Shown: positions 18,001-26,895 of the stretch, one piece after another
Layout: each line of letters begins with the position of its first letter
How positions within the stretch are numbered: position 1 is the stretch's first letter
From: Spirosoma radiotolerans
GTDB lineage: Bacteria > Bacteroidota > Bacteroidia > Cytophagales > Spirosomataceae
Reading direction: 5' to 3'
Length of the DNA: 64,000 nucleotides
Assembly (NCBI RefSeq): GCF_000974425.1
Contig: NZ_CP010429.1
Location: 2,976,001 to 3,040,000 of the forward strand
Program-made: the position numbers and the translations under genes
Notes under the pieces: model-generated
What the model saw: only the letters and a program-made list of their open reading frames with translations
What the model was told of the DNA's origin: nothing
Database searches by the model: none

Positions 18001-18217
18001 CGGGGCCGGTGCGCTGGGCAACCGCTCCATCGGGACAGCGGCTGCCGGCGGCATGTTCATCGGAACCGTGTTCGGGCTGGTGCTCGTGCCCGGCTTATAT
18101 ATCCTGTTTGCAAAGTTGGCCCAGCGATTTGCCCCCAAAAATCCGCCGGTCGACGACGAACCTCAACCACACATCTCATCTGCAAAAACCAATGGTGCCC
18201 TACTTGAACAAGCGTAA
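15011..18217 (+). CDS. RND multidrug efflux permease, HAE1/AcrB type
   Basis: A 1068-residue inner-membrane proton-driven exporter. The start at 15011 (MFNLFIKRPLLSAVISVAI) is the standard family N-terminus. The open frame back to 14900 is repeat DNA. Motifs include PDIVPPSVTVTAKYTGANA, the TM4 segment LALVLAIGIVVDNAIVVVE with the Asp pair partner of proton translocation, GNSSGFELRMLDR in the porter domain and the late-helix motif GLLGKNAILIVEFA. The gene encodes the pump of a tripartite system and overlaps the outer-membrane factor gene by 26 bases. Drug specificity cannot be read from sequence. Confidence 0.95.
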   Translation: MFNLFIKRPLLSAVISVAITLLGVLALTGLPITQFPDIVPPSVTVTAKYTGANAEVATKAVAMPLERAINGVPGMVYMNSVSGNDGSTIIQVFFNVGTDPDLAAMGVQNRVTTVLDELPEEVIKAGVSTEKEVNSMLLYLNIFSDDPTVDEKFIYNFADINVLAELKRIDGVGFVDIMGSREYSMRVWLKPDRMTAYDISPDEVIAAIRKQNVEAAPGKAGESADRAPQMLQYVLRYSGKFFEPKQYENLVLRAEADGSILRLKDVAEVEFGSLDYDVLSKTDGRPSASIMLKQRPGSNARDVINNVKTRMAELKQSNFPPGMTYNFAYDVSRFLDASIHEVIRTLIEAFVLVFLVVFLFLQDWRSTLICALAVPVALVGAFAFMSMIGFSINLLTLFALVLAIGIVVDNAIVVVEAVHAKMAEAAAAHSHLSPRAATFAAMKEISGALVAITLVMSAVFIPVAFMSGPVGIFYRQFSLTLAVAIVISGVNAVTLTPALCALLLRSTHDTAPTGLLGRFFASFNRGFDKLTGRYQQVLRRVASRGAVTIAMFLLFVGGTWGISSVLPSGFIPTEDQGMIYVNVTTPVGATVKRTEDVLDKVQQVASKMDAVENVSTLAGFSLMTDGVGASYGMGMINLKDWDARTQTLDEVIEALQEKTKTIQDASIQFFPPPTVPGFGNSSGFELRMLDRTGSGDLQKTKKVADAFIAALKKRPEIADAFTSFDPSFPQYLLQVDQDKAAQKGVSIDNAMGTLQTLMGSYYASNFIRFGQMYKVMVQASPEYRAKPEDVLSLRVKNDAGEMVPFSNFISLKRVYGPEQITRYNMYMSALINGDPAPGYSSGDALSAVQEVADKVLPRGYSFAWSGMSREEVLSGDQAIYIFLICLVFVYLLLVAQYESLFLPLSVLLSLPAGIFGSFLCLQLAGLQNNIYAQVSLVMLIGLLGKNAILIVEFANQRQQEGLPIVKAAIEGAVTRLRPILMTSLAFIAGLIPLCVASGAGALGNRSIGTAAAGGMFIGTVFGLVLVPGLYILFAKLAQRFAPKNPPVDDEPQPHISSAKTNGALLEQA

Positions 18218-19646
18218 GCATATCTATCGATTCGGCTTCCTGCTTTTTCTGCTTAGTCTAAGCAGTTGCCAGATTTTACATACCCCTCAGAAAACCCAGG
18301 CGGTTCAATTGCCCATATCGTTTTCGGGGAGTACCGATTCGACGACAATTGGGAGCCTTTCCCGGCAAACGCTCTTTACTGATCAAAACCTGGTCCGGTT
18401 GATTGATACAGCCCTGGCGCAAAACCCCGACCTGCGGATGGCGATGCAGCGGATCGAGGTGGCGCAGGCTACCTACCAGATCAGCCGGGGCGCCCTGCTG
18501 CCCAGCGTGAATGCGGTGGCAGCCGCCGGAGTTGATCGATACGGGAAGTACACGATGAACGGCGTGGGCAATTACGATACCAACTTGTCCGAAAATATTG
18601 CCGGACAAAGCCGGATTCCCAATCCCACACCCGATTATTTTTTGGGCCTGCGCAGTTCGTGGGAACTGGATATCTGGGGGAAACTCCGGAATCGTCGCCG
18701 GGCTGCCTACACCCGTTTACTCGCTTCGCAGGAGGGTCGTAATCTGATTGTTACGGCACTCACGGGCGAGGTTGCGCGGCTTTATTACACGCTCCTTGCG
18801 CTCGATGCTGAACTGGAAATCATTCGGGAGAACGAAGCCCTGCAACGGCGCGCCGTCGAACTGGTCAATGTGCAGAAAGCGGCCGGCCGGGTCACGGAGC
18901 TGGCGGTGCAGCAGTTCACCGCGCAACTGCTCAATACCCGCAGTCTGGAAGGGCGGGTTCGGCAGGAAATTGCCGAAGCGGAGAACCAGTTAAATGCCTT
19001 GTTAGGGCGGTATCCGCAGCCGATTGTCCGTGGACAATCGATTGAAGACCAGAAGATTCCGGCGCTGGTCATGGCTGGTTTACCGGCTCAGCTGGTGCGC
19101 CGTCGGCCCGACATCCGGCAGGCTGAGCGTGAACTGGAAGCGGCTAATATCGATATTGCCGTTGCCCAGGCCGAGTTTTTACCCTCGCTGACCCTGACGC
19201 CTTACGTGGGCCTGAACGCGTTCCGCCTTTCGTCTCTCCTGAATCCAGTCTCTATAGCGGCTGGTGTGGTAGGTGGACTGGCTGCACCAATTTTCAATCG
19301 GCGGTTGCTGAAAGGAAACTATGCCGTATCGGTTGCCCGCAGCCGGGAGGCCTATTTTGCGTATCAGAAAACCGTTCTGACGGGCGTCAGCGAAGTGGTT
19401 AGCAACCTGAAAGGCCTTGACAACTACCAGAATGTGGCTGATCTTCAGCGCCAGGAGGTGGCTGTGCTTCGGCAGGCAGCCACCACGTCCAATGAACTGT
19501 TTGTCGTTGGCTATGCCACGTACCTGGAAGTAATTACGGCCCAGCGGAGTGTACTGGATGCTGAACTGGCTCTGATCGAGACAAAACGGGCGCAGTTCCT
19601 GTCCTTGGTTGGGTTATATCGGGCGCTGGGTGGCGGCTGGCAGTAA
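18192..19646 (+). CDS. Outer-membrane efflux channel, NodT/OprM family lipoprotein
   Basis: 484 residues from ATG 18192, which overlaps the end of the pump gene. The start is supported by a lipoprotein signal with cysteine 26 (LLSLSSCQI). Family features include LIDTALAQNPDLRMAMQRIEVAQATYQI, SSWELDIWGKLRNRRRAA, LPAQLVRRRPDIRQAERELEAANIDIAVAQAEFLPSLTL and a C-terminal coiled coil with SNELFVVGYATYLEVITAQRSVLDAEL. It forms the trimeric TolC-like duct for the adaptor and pump encoded upstream. A frame open back to 17970 is a shadow inside the pump gene. Confidence 0.94.
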   Translation: MVPYLNKRKHIYRFGFLLFLLSLSSCQILHTPQKTQAVQLPISFSGSTDSTTIGSLSRQTLFTDQNLVRLIDTALAQNPDLRMAMQRIEVAQATYQISRGALLPSVNAVAAAGVDRYGKYTMNGVGNYDTNLSENIAGQSRIPNPTPDYFLGLRSSWELDIWGKLRNRRRAAYTRLLASQEGRNLIVTALTGEVARLYYTLLALDAELEIIRENEALQRRAVELVNVQKAAGRVTELAVQQFTAQLLNTRSLEGRVRQEIAEAENQLNALLGRYPQPIVRGQSIEDQKIPALVMAGLPAQLVRRRPDIRQAERELEAANIDIAVAQAEFLPSLTLTPYVGLNAFRLSSLLNPVSIAAGVVGGLAAPIFNRRLLKGNYAVSVARSREAYFAYQKTVLTGVSEVVSNLKGLDNYQNVADLQRQEVAVLRQAATTSNELFVVGYATYLEVITAQRSVLDAELALIETKRAQFLSLVGLYRALGGGWQ

Positions 19647-19650
19647 CTGC

Positions 19651-19708
19651 GTTTTGGCCTTTGCCAGCGGTGAATAGCTAATTCATTTAGCTGGCAAAGG
19701 CCGAAAAC
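19651..19708. terminator. Bidirectional terminator between efflux operon and histidine kinase
   Basis: GTTTTGGCCTTTGCCAGC (19651-19668) pairs with GCTGGCAAAGGCCGAAAAC (19690-19708) with one bulge. It lies between convergent stop codons and has A/T ends on both sides, so it can serve both transcripts. Confidence 0.75.
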
Positions 19709-19725
19709 TAACTCGGCTAGCCGGG

Positions 19726-22700
19726 TCAAGTAGGCAAATAAACGCTGAATGTGGCGCCCTGTCCGGGCTTGCTGGTGCCAGTAATGGCCCCGCCATGATT
19801 CACAACGACCTTCTCACAGATGGCCAGCCCAATGCCCGTACCGACAAACTCACTCCGGCCGTGTAGCCGTTGAAACACCTGAAAGATGCGATCCAAATAT
19901 TTCTCGTCGAAGCCAATGCCATTATCCACAACCTGAATGCGTTGATACGTCAGAGCCGTTCGGATGGGTTTGACCCCCGTCGGCAACTGGTCTGCCCCAA
20001 TCAGGTCGGCCTGCACCCGAATCACGGGAGGGACCCCCGGCTGCCGAAACTTGAGGGAGTTACTCAACAGGTTGCTGAACAACTGGCCTAATTGCAGGGC
20101 ATCGCCAATCACCGTGGGCAACGGCTCCACGAACACCTGCGCGCTGGTTTCTTCAATGACTAAGTCCAGATCGGATAGTACAGTCTGCACAATCTGGTTC
20201 AGAGAAACGGGTTCACCCGTTTCTCGCTGGGTCGAAATGCGCGAAAAATTCAACAAATCCCGGATCAGCACCGACATTCGGCTGGCCGCTGACTGCATCC
20301 GCTCCAGGTACCCCAGTTCGTTGCCTAACCGATCTCCGTAGGCCGTCTTTAACAGATCCCCGAATTGCTGAATTTTGCGCAGTGGCTCCTGCAAATCGTG
20401 GGAGGCTACATAGGCAAACCGTTGCAGGTTTTCATTAGAACGAACCAGCAACTGATTCGATTCGGTCAGTTCCTCATTGGTGGCAGTCAGTTCTTCGCTA
20501 CTGGCCAGTAGCTCTTCGTTGGTAGCTTCCAGTTCTTCTGTGCGTTCCTGTACCTGACGCTCCAGTTCCTGCTGCAGGCGCCGTTGCTCGGTAACATCCT
20601 GCGCCGTTCCGCTTAACTTATACGTTTCACCCTGATCGTTGACGAACGCCCGCCCCTGAATATGAAGCACCCGTTCCCGGCCCGTTTCGTCGGGATTTAG
20701 CGTGTATTCAATGTCATAAATGCCGTCGGAACCGGGTGCGATGGCGTGGGCAATGGCTGCCTGAACGCGTGGGCGATCTTCCGCCCGCACAGGCTGGTAG
20801 GCCCGTTCGGGGGTGATGATCTCGTCTTTGCCGATGCCAAACCACCCACGCAGTCGCTCCGAATAGTCGAGAATGCGTGTTTTCAGGTCAATTTGCCAGG
20901 TTCCCAGCTCGGCCAGTTCGATGGCATCCCGCAGGGTCGCGCCGGTTTCTTCGACCTGCTGTTTTGCCAGGGCCAGGTCGGTTATGTCCGCAGCCGTATT
21001 CATGACTCCATACACCTTGCCACTGGCGTCATAAAGCGGAGTAAAGCTGTAATTGAAAAAATACGGCGTCAATTGGCCATTGACAACCAGATCGACCCGC
21101 TGATTTTTGGCATGAAACGGAATGCCCGTCATATAGACACCATCCAACTGGTCAAAGATTTCCTGATTCTCCAGTTCCGGGAGTATATCGGCATACCGCT
21201 GGCCAATGACATCATTTCCCTTTCCCCAAATGTCCAGAATCGACTGATTCGCCAATTGAATACGCATCTCCCGGCCCGTATAAGCCGCAATGGGGAAAGG
21301 GGCACTTTCGACCAGACTACGGATTTGGGCTTCGCTTTCTTCGACCTTCTTGCGCGCATTCACCTGTTCGGTAATATCATTGGCCACGACAATGATACCG
21401 GTGATGGTGCCATCCGCTTCGCGAAGGGCCTGGTACACAAAGTTGAAATAAACCGTTTCCAACTTCCCGTTTCGAACGAGGGGAGCGTGTAGTTCGTTGG
21501 CAAAGAACGGCTCTCCGGTGGTCAGCACCTGCGCCAGTATTTCTTCGAAGCCCTGCCCACTCGCTTCTGGCAGGGCAGTAAACAGGGGTTTGTTCAGCAC
21601 CTCATCGGCCCGTCGTCCCCATAACTCAAGGTGCGCGTCATTCGCCAGTTCAATAATGTGTTCGGGCCCCCGGAAGATGGCCGTGGCTATAGGCGCCACG
21701 TCAATTAAATTCCGGAACCGGGCTTCACTTTCGCGCAGTGCTGCTTCGGCCCGGCGCTGCTCAGTAAGGTTCGTATGTACACCAACCCATTCTTTAACCG
21801 AATGGTGTGCATCGAATAAGGGCATGGCCCGGATGGAAAAAATGCCCCAGGTGCCGTCTTTGAGCCGTAACCGGTGTTCGAAGATAAAGGGCTTCTGCTC
21901 CCGGACAGCGATTGCCCAGGCATCGATAGTTGGCTGAACGTCATCGGGATGAACGACCTTCGACCAGCCAAAGCCCTGATACTCTTCATAGGTTTGTCCC
22001 GTGAGGGCAGTCCAGCCGGGTTGCTCACCCTCCATTTCGCCTACCGCATTGTTGGTCCATAAGACGCCCTGCACGGCGGCAACGGCCGACTGAAACCGCT
22101 GTTCACTTTCTTTCAACGACTGTTCGGCTTTTTTCTGCCCGGTCACGTCCTGGCAGAGTACCATAACGCCGGTGATGTTGCCATCCTGCTCCCGATACGG
22201 TTGATAAATGAGATTGAGAAAGCCTTCTTTCTCGGCTCCATTGACATAAACCGTGTACGGTTGACCGTAGAGGTAAAGCGGTTCTCCGCTGGTGCGGACC
22301 CTGTCGATGATAGGTCGAAAAACCGCTTCCGTTTCGGGGATGACGGTGAACAAGGGTTTTCCGGTAAGCTCATGACGCTTGCGGTCAATCAATTGAGCGT
22401 AGGCATCGTTTACCTCGTCCACCACCATATTTTCACCACTCAGGATGATGATTCCGACGGATGCTTCCTGCACCAGGTTCTGAAAACGCCGTTCCGATGT
22501 TTGCAGCTTGTGCAACGTCCGGACGCGTTCCGTCGTCTCGGTGCAGGTGACCAATACTCCGCCAATTTGGCCATCATCGCCATAAGCGGGGCTGTAGCTG
22601 AACGTCCAGTAAACGTCGTCAAGCTGACCATTGCGGTATATAGGCAACAACTGATCCTCAAACCAGGCGGGCTCGCCGGTCGTCATGACCTGCTCAATCA

Positions 22701-23010
22701 GCGGCCCAATAAATGCCCAGATCTCGGGCCATACGGCCTGAGCGCATTTGCCCAGAGCAGGGTGCTTGCCGCTGATGCCGAGGCTGGGTCGGTAAGCGTC
22801 ATTGTAGAAACAAATCAACTCCTTTCCCCAAAACAGAAACATGGGAAAGGCCGAATGCAGCACGATGCCCAGCGTTGTTCGTAAACTCAACGGCCAGGTG
22901 TCCGGTGAACCAAGGGGCGTTGTTTGCCAGTCAAAGGTGCGGGTTAGGTGCCCCATTTCGCCACCACCAGCCAGGAAAGGGTAATGATTACCGGAAGTTT
23001 CTGTTTTCAA
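19726..23010 (-). CDS. Multi-PAS sensor histidine kinase
   Basis: A 1094-residue soluble kinase with no membrane segment. About six PAS domains in tandem (roughly residues 25-160, 170-300, 305-430, 435-560, 565-695 and 700-825) are followed by a coiled coil of EELxATNEELxASSEEL type. The dimerisation box has phospho-acceptor H871 in VASHDLQEPLRKI. ATPase boxes follow: N (LFSNLLSNSLKFR), G1 (VVDNGIGFDEKYLDRIF) and G2 (GTGIGLAICEKV). The start codon appears to be TTG at 23010, because the family's YPFLAGGGEMG motif lies before the first ATG at 22956. No response regulator is adjacent, so the partner is unknown. A fragment related to its ATPase domain lies at 48090-48190. Confidence 0.92.
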   Translation of the reverse strand: MKTETSGNHYPFLAGGGEMGHLTRTFDWQTTPLGSPDTWPLSLRTTLGIVLHSAFPMFLFWGKELICFYNDAYRPSLGISGKHPALGKCAQAVWPEIWAFIGPLIEQVMTTGEPAWFEDQLLPIYRNGQLDDVYWTFSYSPAYGDDGQIGGVLVTCTETTERVRTLHKLQTSERRFQNLVQEASVGIIILSGENMVVDEVNDAYAQLIDRKRHELTGKPLFTVIPETEAVFRPIIDRVRTSGEPLYLYGQPYTVYVNGAEKEGFLNLIYQPYREQDGNITGVMVLCQDVTGQKKAEQSLKESEQRFQSAVAAVQGVLWTNNAVGEMEGEQPGWTALTGQTYEEYQGFGWSKVVHPDDVQPTIDAWAIAVREQKPFIFEHRLRLKDGTWGIFSIRAMPLFDAHHSVKEWVGVHTNLTEQRRAEAALRESEARFRNLIDVAPIATAIFRGPEHIIELANDAHLELWGRRADEVLNKPLFTALPEASGQGFEEILAQVLTTGEPFFANELHAPLVRNGKLETVYFNFVYQALREADGTITGIIVVANDITEQVNARKKVEESEAQIRSLVESAPFPIAAYTGREMRIQLANQSILDIWGKGNDVIGQRYADILPELENQEIFDQLDGVYMTGIPFHAKNQRVDLVVNGQLTPYFFNYSFTPLYDASGKVYGVMNTAADITDLALAKQQVEETGATLRDAIELAELGTWQIDLKTRILDYSERLRGWFGIGKDEIITPERAYQPVRAEDRPRVQAAIAHAIAPGSDGIYDIEYTLNPDETGRERVLHIQGRAFVNDQGETYKLSGTAQDVTEQRRLQQELERQVQERTEELEATNEELLASSEELTATNEELTESNQLLVRSNENLQRFAYVASHDLQEPLRKIQQFGDLLKTAYGDRLGNELGYLERMQSAASRMSVLIRDLLNFSRISTQRETGEPVSLNQIVQTVLSDLDLVIEETSAQVFVEPLPTVIGDALQLGQLFSNLLSNSLKFRQPGVPPVIRVQADLIGADQLPTGVKPIRTALTYQRIQVVDNGIGFDEKYLDRIFQVFQRLHGRSEFVGTGIGLAICEKVVVNHGGAITGTSKPGQGATFSVYLPT

Positions 23011-23513
23011 AGTAAAAGGTCGTAACGAGCTCAGATGGAGCGAATAACGTTGTTCGGCGTTTGCAAATTTAACTTTTAGGAAATAGTAACGTTCCCATTT
23101 ATCTAATCCATATAATTAATGATTTTGTTATCCCGTTCTTCTTTCTACTCACAATGAGCGCCTTGTGTAAGAGGTCAGGTTGTTTCAAGGTGAATTATTA
23201 ACTGTGTTAGGTTGTCGGAAGAAGGTGATCTGCGTACGTGTTGGGGCATAAGGTATAGTTGGCGCTTGTTAGCCCTGCACTCGTTCCTTCAACTAGCTCG
23301 TTTAAATAATACACTCGTCTGATGGTAAAGTGTTTACATAAACTCGACAGTAGTACGGATTTCTTTTTCCGCCAAACATACGCCATAAAGAACAACCTAT
23401 GCCGCATTTGAATAGAATTTTGGCTGCTTTTCTCGACGGCACGATCGATTGATGCTCTGAAGACGAACTCAGCTCTGTCATGCTGGAGTAGGACCGTGCG
23501 GGCAGGTAATCTG
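23011..23513. other. Intergenic region between SDR gene and histidine kinase
   Basis: About 500 bases downstream of the SDR gene and upstream of the kinase on the minus strand. A 104-codon frame at 23207-23521 with a TTG start shows no recognisable family and overlaps the SDR stop, so I do not call it. The kinase promoter should lie near 23011-23100. Confidence 0.5.
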
Positions 23514-24242
23514 TTAGACAATGGGGTTCATTCGGTCGAATACTGCACGTAGTTCATCTGGGGAGGCTTTAGTCATGGCCTCGCTAAACCCAAAAGTTAG
23601 TTCTATCTTTCCTTGTTTCAACTGCTCAAAAATGGCGTCGATAAAGGCGCTCACGGGCGGGGCTTGATCGTGCAGTCCCTTTCCGCCCAGATCTGTATTG
23701 AGCGCAGGCGGAATTAGTTCGATCACCTCGATGCCTCTCGGCTTCACCAACGCACGTAGGGAGAGGGTAAACGAGTGAAAGAACGCTTTCGTAGCCGAAT
23801 AGACGGGTACTTTGGTAAGCGGAACAAAGGCTAACCCCGACGTTACATTGATAATGGCCGTCAGGGAGGGCAGCTTAATAAATAGCGAGGCCAGATGAAG
23901 TGGTGCTTCGATGTTGACCTGAATTTCCTCTTTAGCCCGCTCAAAAAAGTCATCATCTGCAACAGACATCCATTGTTGAATACCCGCGTTATTTACCAGC
24001 ACCGTCAAGTCGCTGTGTTCTTCCTGAATCCATTGGTAAAGCGCCTGTCGTTCGGCAGCTTTGGATAAATCACATACTCGGGTGATAACGGACGGAAATC
24101 TGGTGGCCACTTCGTTGAGGGCAGCGGCTCTACGTCCACAAATAATAACCGTATTATTTTCCTGGATAAACCGTTCGGTAAGTCCCAGACCGATACCTGA
24201 TGCACCGCCGGTAATTAGAATTTTGTTGTTTGCGCTATTCAT
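23514..24242 (-). CDS. Short-chain dehydrogenase/reductase, DltE-like
   Basis: A 242-residue Rossmann oxidoreductase. The cofactor loop is TGGASGIGLGL near residue 11, the structural motif NNAG near 88, and the catalytic Ser-Tyr-Lys is present in INVTSGLAF and VYSATKAFF. Lack of an acidic residue and presence of CGRRA after the second strand favour NADPH. Sequence style (LILTGGASGIG..., LIPPALNTDLGG) is that of DltE/YdfG-like SDRs of unknown substrate. It stands alone. The SnoaL-like remnant upstream may be debris of a former neighbour. Confidence 0.88.
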   Translation of the reverse strand: MNSANNKILITGGASGIGLGLTERFIQENNTVIICGRRAAALNEVATRFPSVITRVCDLSKAAERQALYQWIQEEHSDLTVLVNNAGIQQWMSVADDDFFERAKEEIQVNIEAPLHLASLFIKLPSLTAIINVTSGLAFVPLTKVPVYSATKAFFHSFTLSLRALVKPRGIEVIELIPPALNTDLGGKGLHDQAPPVSAFIDAIFEQLKQGKIELTFGFSEAMTKASPDELRAVFDRMNPIV

Positions 24243-24690
24243 GCTTTTTGAGTTGTATCCTGAATTATTTCCTTGTTCAATGAGTGTAAAAATAAAGAAA
24301 ATATGGCCCTGCTTCAGCCTATTGGCCGATACGAACCGGGAAATCTAAAAAAGGGCAGTTTGATTAGCCGATTCGTAGTGGGAAAGGGGATCGTGGATGC
24401 TGGTGCAACAATGTGGTAATTGTCGAAGTGATCTGGCGGGGAGTACTGGCTATTCCCATTGGTCAGATTCCGGCCGGTGGCGAAATGAAGACTACGTTCG
24501 CTCAGTTTTTTGACTACGCTGACGGAAAGATCATTCGGCAGCGAAACTATGACTGTTTTGACACGTTTGACTAGTCAATTGGCGAATGGAAGGGGGCTGT
24601 AAAACTCATCGAAAAGCGTCGATTGGCATGTGAATAAAATTTGGAACGTAATCCAGGAAAAGTCGCGTCTTCGTTGTTTGCACAACTACC
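24243..24690. other. Junction region between the SDR gene and the eCIS locus
   Basis: A gene-poor stretch of about 450 bases containing a decayed SnoaL-like fragment at 24413-24574. The remainder holds no convincing ORF or hairpin. It marks the boundary where the 23-kb eCIS operon ends. Confidence 0.6.
24413..24574 (+). pseudogene. C-terminal remnant of a SnoaL-like/NTF2-fold protein
   Basis: An open stretch of 53 codons ends in TAG and translates as ...VIVEVIWRGVLAIP, then IPAGGEMKTTFAQFFDYADG, then KIIRQRNYDCFDTFD. The pattern (W-x-G, P-x-GG-x-M/K, FAQFFxxxDGKIxRQRNYDCF) is the last third of SnoaL-like nuclear-transport-factor-2-fold proteins. The upstream two thirds are missing: an in-frame stop occurs at 24365-24367 and the intervening residues do not fit the family. 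It is therefore a 3' remnant. Confidence 0.7.
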
Positions 24691-26841
24691 CTAAAAGTGT
24701 GGCACCCCATATAGATTGTAAATGTTTCTGGTCCAGTCGCGTTCTACTTCTTCTACCTTATCCACCACCGGAGTTACTACATTCTCGCCGACAAAATTAC
24801 CAACCTCATGCCCGATTGTACCGCCAATTACACCAAACAATAATCCACCGACGAAGCCACCTACTACACAAACGGCGTCCAGGGGGCCGGTAGGGGCACA
24901 GAATACGGCACCAGCAGCGGCTCCCCCTAAAGCTGACCCCAATATGCCACCCGTCCAGCTTCCGGCTTCTTCGCTAATAACAGTAGGCAGTTGGCCCGTT
25001 CCAATGGCCCCTCTGATTCGTTCTTCGGTATGGTAGATCCCATAAACGAGCATGACCCGGCCACCGCCCCGAATCAGGAACATACTGGCTGATGCTCCCG
25101 GTGTTACCTGGATTCGCAGCCGACTAAGTCCTTCCGCTAGCGGTCCTTCGCTCATGGCATCAGTCATTAGTCGTCCACGGCCTGCATAATGCGGATCAAC
25201 CATCCCATTTGGCCCCCGACCAGTCATCACATCTACTCCGCTGGTCGTGGTGGGCCGGGTGCCAATAGCGGCTTCAATCTCGGCCGTTGGTACGGTTATG
25301 CAGTTGTTGGTACATAAAGGAGCCTGACCTCTAGAGACAAGTTCGCTACGTAAACCGGCTTCCGTCGGTCGGACGGGGCCCAGGATGGGGTCTGGCGTAG
25401 AGCGCGGAGGACTGTATGTATACTCTCCGCCATACTGAGTAGCCTGTAGTTGGGCGGCAAATGCATCGGCCTGGGAACAGGATCGATTAGCAAACACATA
25501 ATACTGATCGCCGGGCATCAGCGGAAACCAGGCATCATTTGCAAAGCTGCCCGGCACACCTTCATGTAATCTCACCGTAAACCGTCGTCCTATAATCGGA
25601 AGCATCTCACCCAGGTAATACCCCAGATTTCCCCGATACCCTCGTATCGTGGGCGAGAAGGCACCTTGGGGATTTGCGAAAATAGAGGTGTGGCCCTGGG
25701 TCCAAAGAACGCCCGTTGTATCTCTCGGAATAAATGACCAGGGTGTTGGCGAATAATAACTGGCCCCTGCTCCGGCAGGCCCGACGACTGAAGGCAGTGA
25801 CCGGTTGAGTAAATTTGACAGAGGAACCATGACTCCCTCCTGAATCGTATCCACCGGATTGCCTGTCAGGTCGTAAAATTCCTGGGGCGTCAATTGCCTG
25901 GCGTTAAACTGAATATTCCCGAAACCGGCGGCTGATCTTGACGTGTTGGTACAGATAACCGGAACCCGTCTCTGGTTTTGAAAGAAAGTATTCGGGGTAG
26001 GTTGGCCGGGCGCTACGGAATAGCCAAAATCAAATTGAGTACCCTGTGGCACGATTCCCAGGTCAAATTCGACCCGGTTCAGCCCCAAGCTAACAGCTGC
26101 ATCGTAGGTGCCATCAGTTACCTGACAATGATCGAGTGCGTAATCCGTGCTGGTACCGTCGTGGCTAAACCGGATCTGACTGTCGGCGCAGTTGACTTCT
26201 ACCTGATCCACGGTTCGCTGAATAAGCCGGTTAAGGCTTCCGTTTTGCTGCACCGTATGGGTGAGTTCGTGGGCCAATAACGCTTTGCCCGTCGATGTGT
26301 CAGGCGAGAATTTCCCGGCGTTAAAAAAGATGTCGCTGCCCACAGTAAACGCCTGGGCATTCAGGCGCGTGGATAGGCCCGCAGCTTCGGCATCCGAATG
26401 AATCCGCACATTGGAGAAGTTTGCTCCGAAGCGGCTTTCCATAAACGTTTTTGTGGGCGTCGGTAAAGGGCTGCCCCCGCCTTGCCGGGTCTGAATCTGA
26501 CGGCTAACGGATTCGCTGACCGTAGTACCGCCTGCATCGGTTTTTCGCTGGATGAACGACGCCGTCGGTTTGCGCTGGAGTTGTTCCTCTTCCTGACAAT
26601 GGGCGCACTTACGCTGGATGAACGAGGGTTCGGCCATGCGCATGACGCGGTCGGCCATCGCGTCGGCTTCGGCTTCCAGGGGGTCATCGACGGCCCCGAC
26701 GGTGAGTTTGCGCTGGATGGGTAGGCGTTGGAAGCCCGTCAAATAGGGTTTCTGGCTGACGGAGTCAAGCGACACGATCTCTCGCTCTGCTGCCGCTGGA
26801 GCCGGTTGAGGTTGGGGCGATATAAGACTGTGTTCCGGCAT
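24691..26841 (-). CDS. eCIS cargo candidate 1: DUF4157 protein with glycine-zipper C-terminus
   Basis: 716 residues from ATG 26841; an upstream TTG at 26874 is also in frame. Layout: a proline-rich leader, repeated QRK motifs with a CAHC pair (C79, C82), then the DUF4157 domain with MESRFGANFSNVRIHSD, NAQAFTVGSDIFFNAG and the metal-binding-like HELTHTVQQ (H191-H195). A unique region of about 400 residues follows, then a hydrophobic glycine-zipper tail (GGILGSALGGAAAGAVF..., GGFVGGLLFGVIGGTIG). DUF4157 is known as a marker of eCIS-loaded proteins. The tail suggests membrane insertion or pore formation; this is inference. Last gene of the operon. Confidence 0.82.
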   Translation of the reverse strand: MPEHSLISPQPQPAPAAAEREIVSLDSVSQKPYLTGFQRLPIQRKLTVGAVDDPLEAEADAMADRVMRMAEPSFIQRKCAHCQEEEQLQRKPTASFIQRKTDAGGTTVSESVSRQIQTRQGGGSPLPTPTKTFMESRFGANFSNVRIHSDAEAAGLSTRLNAQAFTVGSDIFFNAGKFSPDTSTGKALLAHELTHTVQQNGSLNRLIQRTVDQVEVNCADSQIRFSHDGTSTDYALDHCQVTDGTYDAAVSLGLNRVEFDLGIVPQGTQFDFGYSVAPGQPTPNTFFQNQRRVPVICTNTSRSAAGFGNIQFNARQLTPQEFYDLTGNPVDTIQEGVMVPLSNLLNRSLPSVVGPAGAGASYYSPTPWSFIPRDTTGVLWTQGHTSIFANPQGAFSPTIRGYRGNLGYYLGEMLPIIGRRFTVRLHEGVPGSFANDAWFPLMPGDQYYVFANRSCSQADAFAAQLQATQYGGEYTYSPPRSTPDPILGPVRPTEAGLRSELVSRGQAPLCTNNCITVPTAEIEAAIGTRPTTTSGVDVMTGRGPNGMVDPHYAGRGRLMTDAMSEGPLAEGLSRLRIQVTPGASASMFLIRGGGRVMLVYGIYHTEERIRGAIGTGQLPTVISEEAGSWTGGILGSALGGAAAGAVFCAPTGPLDAVCVVGGFVGGLLFGVIGGTIGHEVGNFVGENVVTPVVDKVEEVERDWTRNIYNLYGVPHF
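26566..26717. repeat. 152-bp direct repeat copy A in cargo leader region
   Basis: Nearly identical to 28626-28777 with two differences only. It encodes the LTVGAVDDPLEAEAD...CAHCQEEEQLQRK leader of cargo proteins 1 and 2. Confidence 0.92.
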
Positions 26842-26895
26842 TTTACTTTTAAGCTGCGTAATACGGATTATCAACCGTTTTTGTGATCGAGTCCG

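Noticed and set aside
23207-23521. 104-codon minus-strand frame after the SDR gene
   Set aside because: TTG start, overlap with the SDR stop codon and no family-like sequence. Not called as a gene.
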